Shown here: positions 60,897 through 64,000 of the stretch, piece by piece
How the letters are laid out: every line of letters starts with the position of its first letter
Numbering within the stretch: position 1 is the first letter of the stretch
Assembly: GCA_033063855.1 (NCBI GenBank)
Contig: CP093830.1
Span: 15,252,854-15,316,853, forward strand
Reading direction: 5' to 3'
Origin: Smittia aterrima
Lineage: Eukaryota; Arthropoda; Insecta; Diptera; Chironomidae
DNA length: 64,000 nt
Program-made: the position numbers and the translations under genes
The notes under the pieces: model-generated
What the model was told of the DNA's origin: nothing
The model's input: only the letters and a program-made list of their open reading frames with translations
The model's database searches: none

Positions 60897-63800
60897 TTAA
60901 GCGAGGAGTTGTTGAGTTGTTCTTACTTTATCGTTCCAGAGATCCATTGCAAGTAACATGTTTGAGGGTCCACAAATATTAACTGCAGCATCATTATTCT
61001 TTATGTTAAAAATGTAGATGTTGCCGTCATAACAAGCGGCGATTAGATAGTTTTTAAAGAGCTTGACACAAATCGTTCCAGCACCGCATGGCAAAGACTT
61101 CTTCAAGGCACCCGTCTGAATACAAAAAGAATAGAATCTTGCAAGCTTTTGTAAACAGTCCATGAACTTACAGTGAAATCAATAGCAAATATTTCAGTAC
61201 GATTGCTGCCACAATAGATCGTACTACCTTCTATCAACATATCGTAGATACTAACTCCCGCTAAATTATCTGAAAGAGTCCTTAAAAGAAGTCCGTCACT
61301 TGCATCTCGAACTTGAATGGCGTGACTTCTTGAAGACACTAGAAGAATATTGCGTGAACCTTCTTTTGTCGCACGCATGCAAAGAATCAGAACTCCTAGT
61401 TCACAAATTGGTTCGCTCTCTCGTTCTGTGAGCTTAAAAATAAAAAGAATTTTTAAATTTCAAACTATTCAGCATCAAGTGATTAGCAAACTTACATCAT
61501 TTTTAAGTTTAAAGATTTTTCCACCTTTAGTGCCAACGTAAATGCCTGCTTTTGATTTTTCGATCACTTGAAGAGGTTCATTAAAGTTTTCTGAGCTCAT
61601 TAACTGGAAGGTCTGTAAATAAAAGATTTATCAAAATAAAACAGAAAAATATGATTCGCGAATTCTTACCTTAAACTTAATCTTATGTAGGAATCCATCT
61701 GACGAAATTGTGTAAATGGAACCCGCAGCGTCATATAGAAAGGAATTACAAATTTCTGTGTGCTTTGAGAACACTGCGGCAAGTTTGCCAGAATCGATGT
61801 GATATTTGTACAGTTTTCCGCCTTCTGTTGCACATATGACAAACTTATTAAAAATAATTTGTAGATGAACAATAGGATGATCGTGTGAACCGAAATTTCC
61901 AGTCCATTCAGAATAGTCTTGCTCGGTTTGAATCTCTATTAGCATCGATTCTTCATTTTTGTCTAAGTTACTTCCTGGCGTTGGTGGGTTCATTGAAGTA
62001 TCGTCTATCGCTAGAGGATCTTGATCATTTCCAGCCATTGCAAGAGGATCTTCGATCACTTCAGGACTCTTCGATCTCTCCTTTTCTGGAATCTTTTCTT
62101 CCTTTATTTTCGTAGCCTCCTTCTCAATCTTCACCTCTATTTTGTTCATTTCCTGCCAATCACTCAGTTCAATTTCAACTAAGCCAGATGAATTGAATGT
62201 GTCAATATAACTTTGCGTGACTGGAGCCCTGGCGACCCTAATGCAAAATTGTTTGGTTTCATTGTTGTCACTTTGAATAATGTCATTTTTCATAAAGAGA
62301 GTTTTCCTTGTTTCCTTCATCTGCTTTTCATGTTTAGAAGATTTTTCAGGCTTTTGATTAACAGGTGTCTTTACTTTTTCAACTGGCTCAACTTTGATTT
62401 TTGTTGTCGCGATAGCTTCTTGTCTATTCTTCTCTTCAAGTCTCAGCCTTTCACCCTCTTCGCGTTGTTTCCTGAGTTTCTTTAATCGCTTCTTCTCTAT
62501 TACTCTCTGAATACGTTCTTCTTCTTCTCGTTGCTTCTGAATCCTTAAAGCTTTCTCTGCAGCCGACGTCGTTTCTGATGACTCTGCAATTTGTTTCTTC
62601 TTCTTAGGTTCTTCATGTTGCTCGTCGCGTTTTCTTTTCTTCTGGTCCACAATGTTCTGTAACTTTTTCTCAATAGCAGCCCTGCCAGAAACGATAGGTT
62701 CCTTTGATCGCTCCTTCGAATAAGAACTTTCTTTTTGCGGGGAATCATTTTCATCGGTGTTTGACATCGCTCGTTTCATCATATTCTCAAACAAAACTTT
62801 ACGATTTTGTTGTAATTCCGTGCAAGACTTTTGGTAGCCGACACGTTCTGATTGAAGATTTAAGATAACTTTGTCGATTCCATGGATTTTATCATGAAGT
62901 CTCATGAGCTCTGTGTCAATTTCCATGACCCGTCTAAGCGTCGATAGGCAAGGACGAACATCATTTTCAGAAGGCAAAAGAACATCGTTGAATTCATTCG
63001 GGTTTTTAGTTGGTGTTCGATTTCGGCTCCTTGATCTGGTTCCGTTAATGTTCCAATTTGATCCGCTTTGATTAAAATTTGTGGAATTTTGATTTCTTTT
63101 GTTGAAAGAGCCTTTAAACTGAAGTGGTTTCGGATTAAGGAGGGAATTGAGATTATCTATTTTGGGCTCCGTTGAGTTGCTTTCGTTTTGAACTCGATAG
63201 TTGTGCACGTCTTTAACTTCATCGAATCGTCCTCCACTATCATGCGAATTGTTAGTGTCGCGAGATAAGTTTCTCCTTTGAAAATTGTTTGACTTTTGTT
63301 CGCTAGTTCGTGGCGTGTCATAGCGAGATTTTCGGTTTTGTTGTTGATCCTGTCGAGAACTATTTCTATTTGACATCCAGTTATTGCGATCTTTTGGACC
63401 TCCCCGATTAAAGAAGCGTTCATTTGAGTTTCGTGGATTACTTTCATTTTGATGCTTGAAATGCTCAACCTTCTGTTGACTGTTATTAAACTTATTGTTT
63501 GATATGTTAGAATCTATGCCGTTTGCGGATGCACTACTGGTAGGTCTCTCGATTTCTGTATTCTTTTGCTCTTCAATTAGACGTCGTCGGTAGTCTCCAT
63601 AAGTTTCATTAGCTCTTTGCCCTGATTCATTGGGTTCTCTGTGATATTCTGATGGCATAGCTTCGTTGTACTGTTTCTCAGTGGACGTAGCTTGTGCAAA
63701 CGATGGTGCACGATCCCATTCATCGTCTTCATTAATGATGGGCTTTGCTGATGGCTCTGGCAGGCTGCAAATTTGTTTTTCTTCAGTAACAATCTTAGCG

Positions 63801-64000
63801 AGATTTTTTTCTTCAACAAAGTTTTTTGCGCGATTTTTATCTTCAATAACATTCTCTACGGGAATTTGAATATTTTCAAAGCCTGGTGGATCAGGGTTTC
63901 TCGCTGACTCTTTGTGACTAACATCGTTTAATCTTTCGTTGTAAACAGGAAGTTTCGGGACCGGCGACCAAGGTTTTTCTACAGAACTGAATGCAGGCTG
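60897..64000 (-). CDS. ZNF106-like protein with C-terminal WD repeats (partial)
   Basis: Exons in transcription order are 64000-61670 (open at the right edge), 61612-61496, 61432-61172 and 61115-60897; phases close over 975 residues to the TAA at 60897. The N-terminal visible part is disordered, rich in Asn, Arg, Gln and Ser, with a basic coiled-coil stretch. A Leu-rich helix pair (about RRVMEIDTELMRLHDKIHGI) resembles the helical pair before the WD repeats in vertebrate ZNF106. The last 330 residues are WD-like blades. The blade KEGSRNILLVSSRSHAIQVR then DASDGLLLRTL is very close to the matching blade of ZNF106. The zinc fingers that follow the WD repeats in vertebrates are absent here, since the protein stops straight after the last blade. 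Vertebrate ZNF106 is an RNA-binding nuclear protein. Confidence 0.6.

Noticed and set aside
1..64000. CRISPR arrays, bacterial operons, phage or viral genes
   Set aside because: None seen. Intron-rich animal genes fill the window and no direct-repeat array with unique spacers exists.

Overview
This is a strongly AT-rich nuclear window from an insect, most likely a dipteran. Introns are mostly short (about 55-70 bases, GT...AG) and every recognisable protein is a close relative of a fly or mosquito protein. The lower-flies side (mosquito or midge) is my guess from compact gene spacing. It is inference, not something the sequence proves. There is no bacterial, viral or CRISPR content, and I found no convincing tRNA or rRNA gene.

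Layout. Bases 1-807 (-) hold the N-terminal part of protoporphyrinogen oxidase, running off the left edge. It is divergent from a 331-residue FAM149/DUF3719-like protein at 1055-2163 (+). From about 5.2 to 29.1 kb the minus strand is one gene: slowpoke, the calcium-activated BK potassium channel. I could assemble it exon by exon in frame from the N-terminus (29067) to the stop (5296). It carries three sets of duplicated mutually exclusive exons and three frame-neutral cassette exons. Large introns hold several candidate RNA hairpins.

From 32.5 to 35.9 kb (+) lies a secreted Gln/His-rich protein of unknown function with a 12-base first coding exon. A possible small Cys-containing secreted peptide gene sits inside its intron. 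Aquarius, the intron-binding spliceosomal helicase, spans 36095-49944 (+). Its 9.1-kb third intron contains two methuselah-like GPCR genes on the opposite strand (37365-39165 and 41460-42994).

The right part is gene-dense. The axonemal dynein light intermediate chain DNALI1/p28 (50165-51023, +) has a GC-AG intron and meets ETFA (51160-52382, -) tail to tail. ETFA is divergent from spinster (52854-59890, +), a lysosomal MFS lipid transporter with two mutually exclusive exon 4 copies. A ZNF106-like WD-repeat protein (60897-64000, -) runs off the right edge.

The genes do not form a pathway; they are independent housekeeping, neuronal and ciliary genes. The most interesting content is transcript architecture: combinatorial splicing of slowpoke, duplicated exons in spinster, nested antisense GPCRs in aquarius, and unexplained strong hairpins. 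Exon borders were set by hand from splice consensus, reading phase and family similarity. They should be good to the base where phases close, but none has been checked against transcripts.
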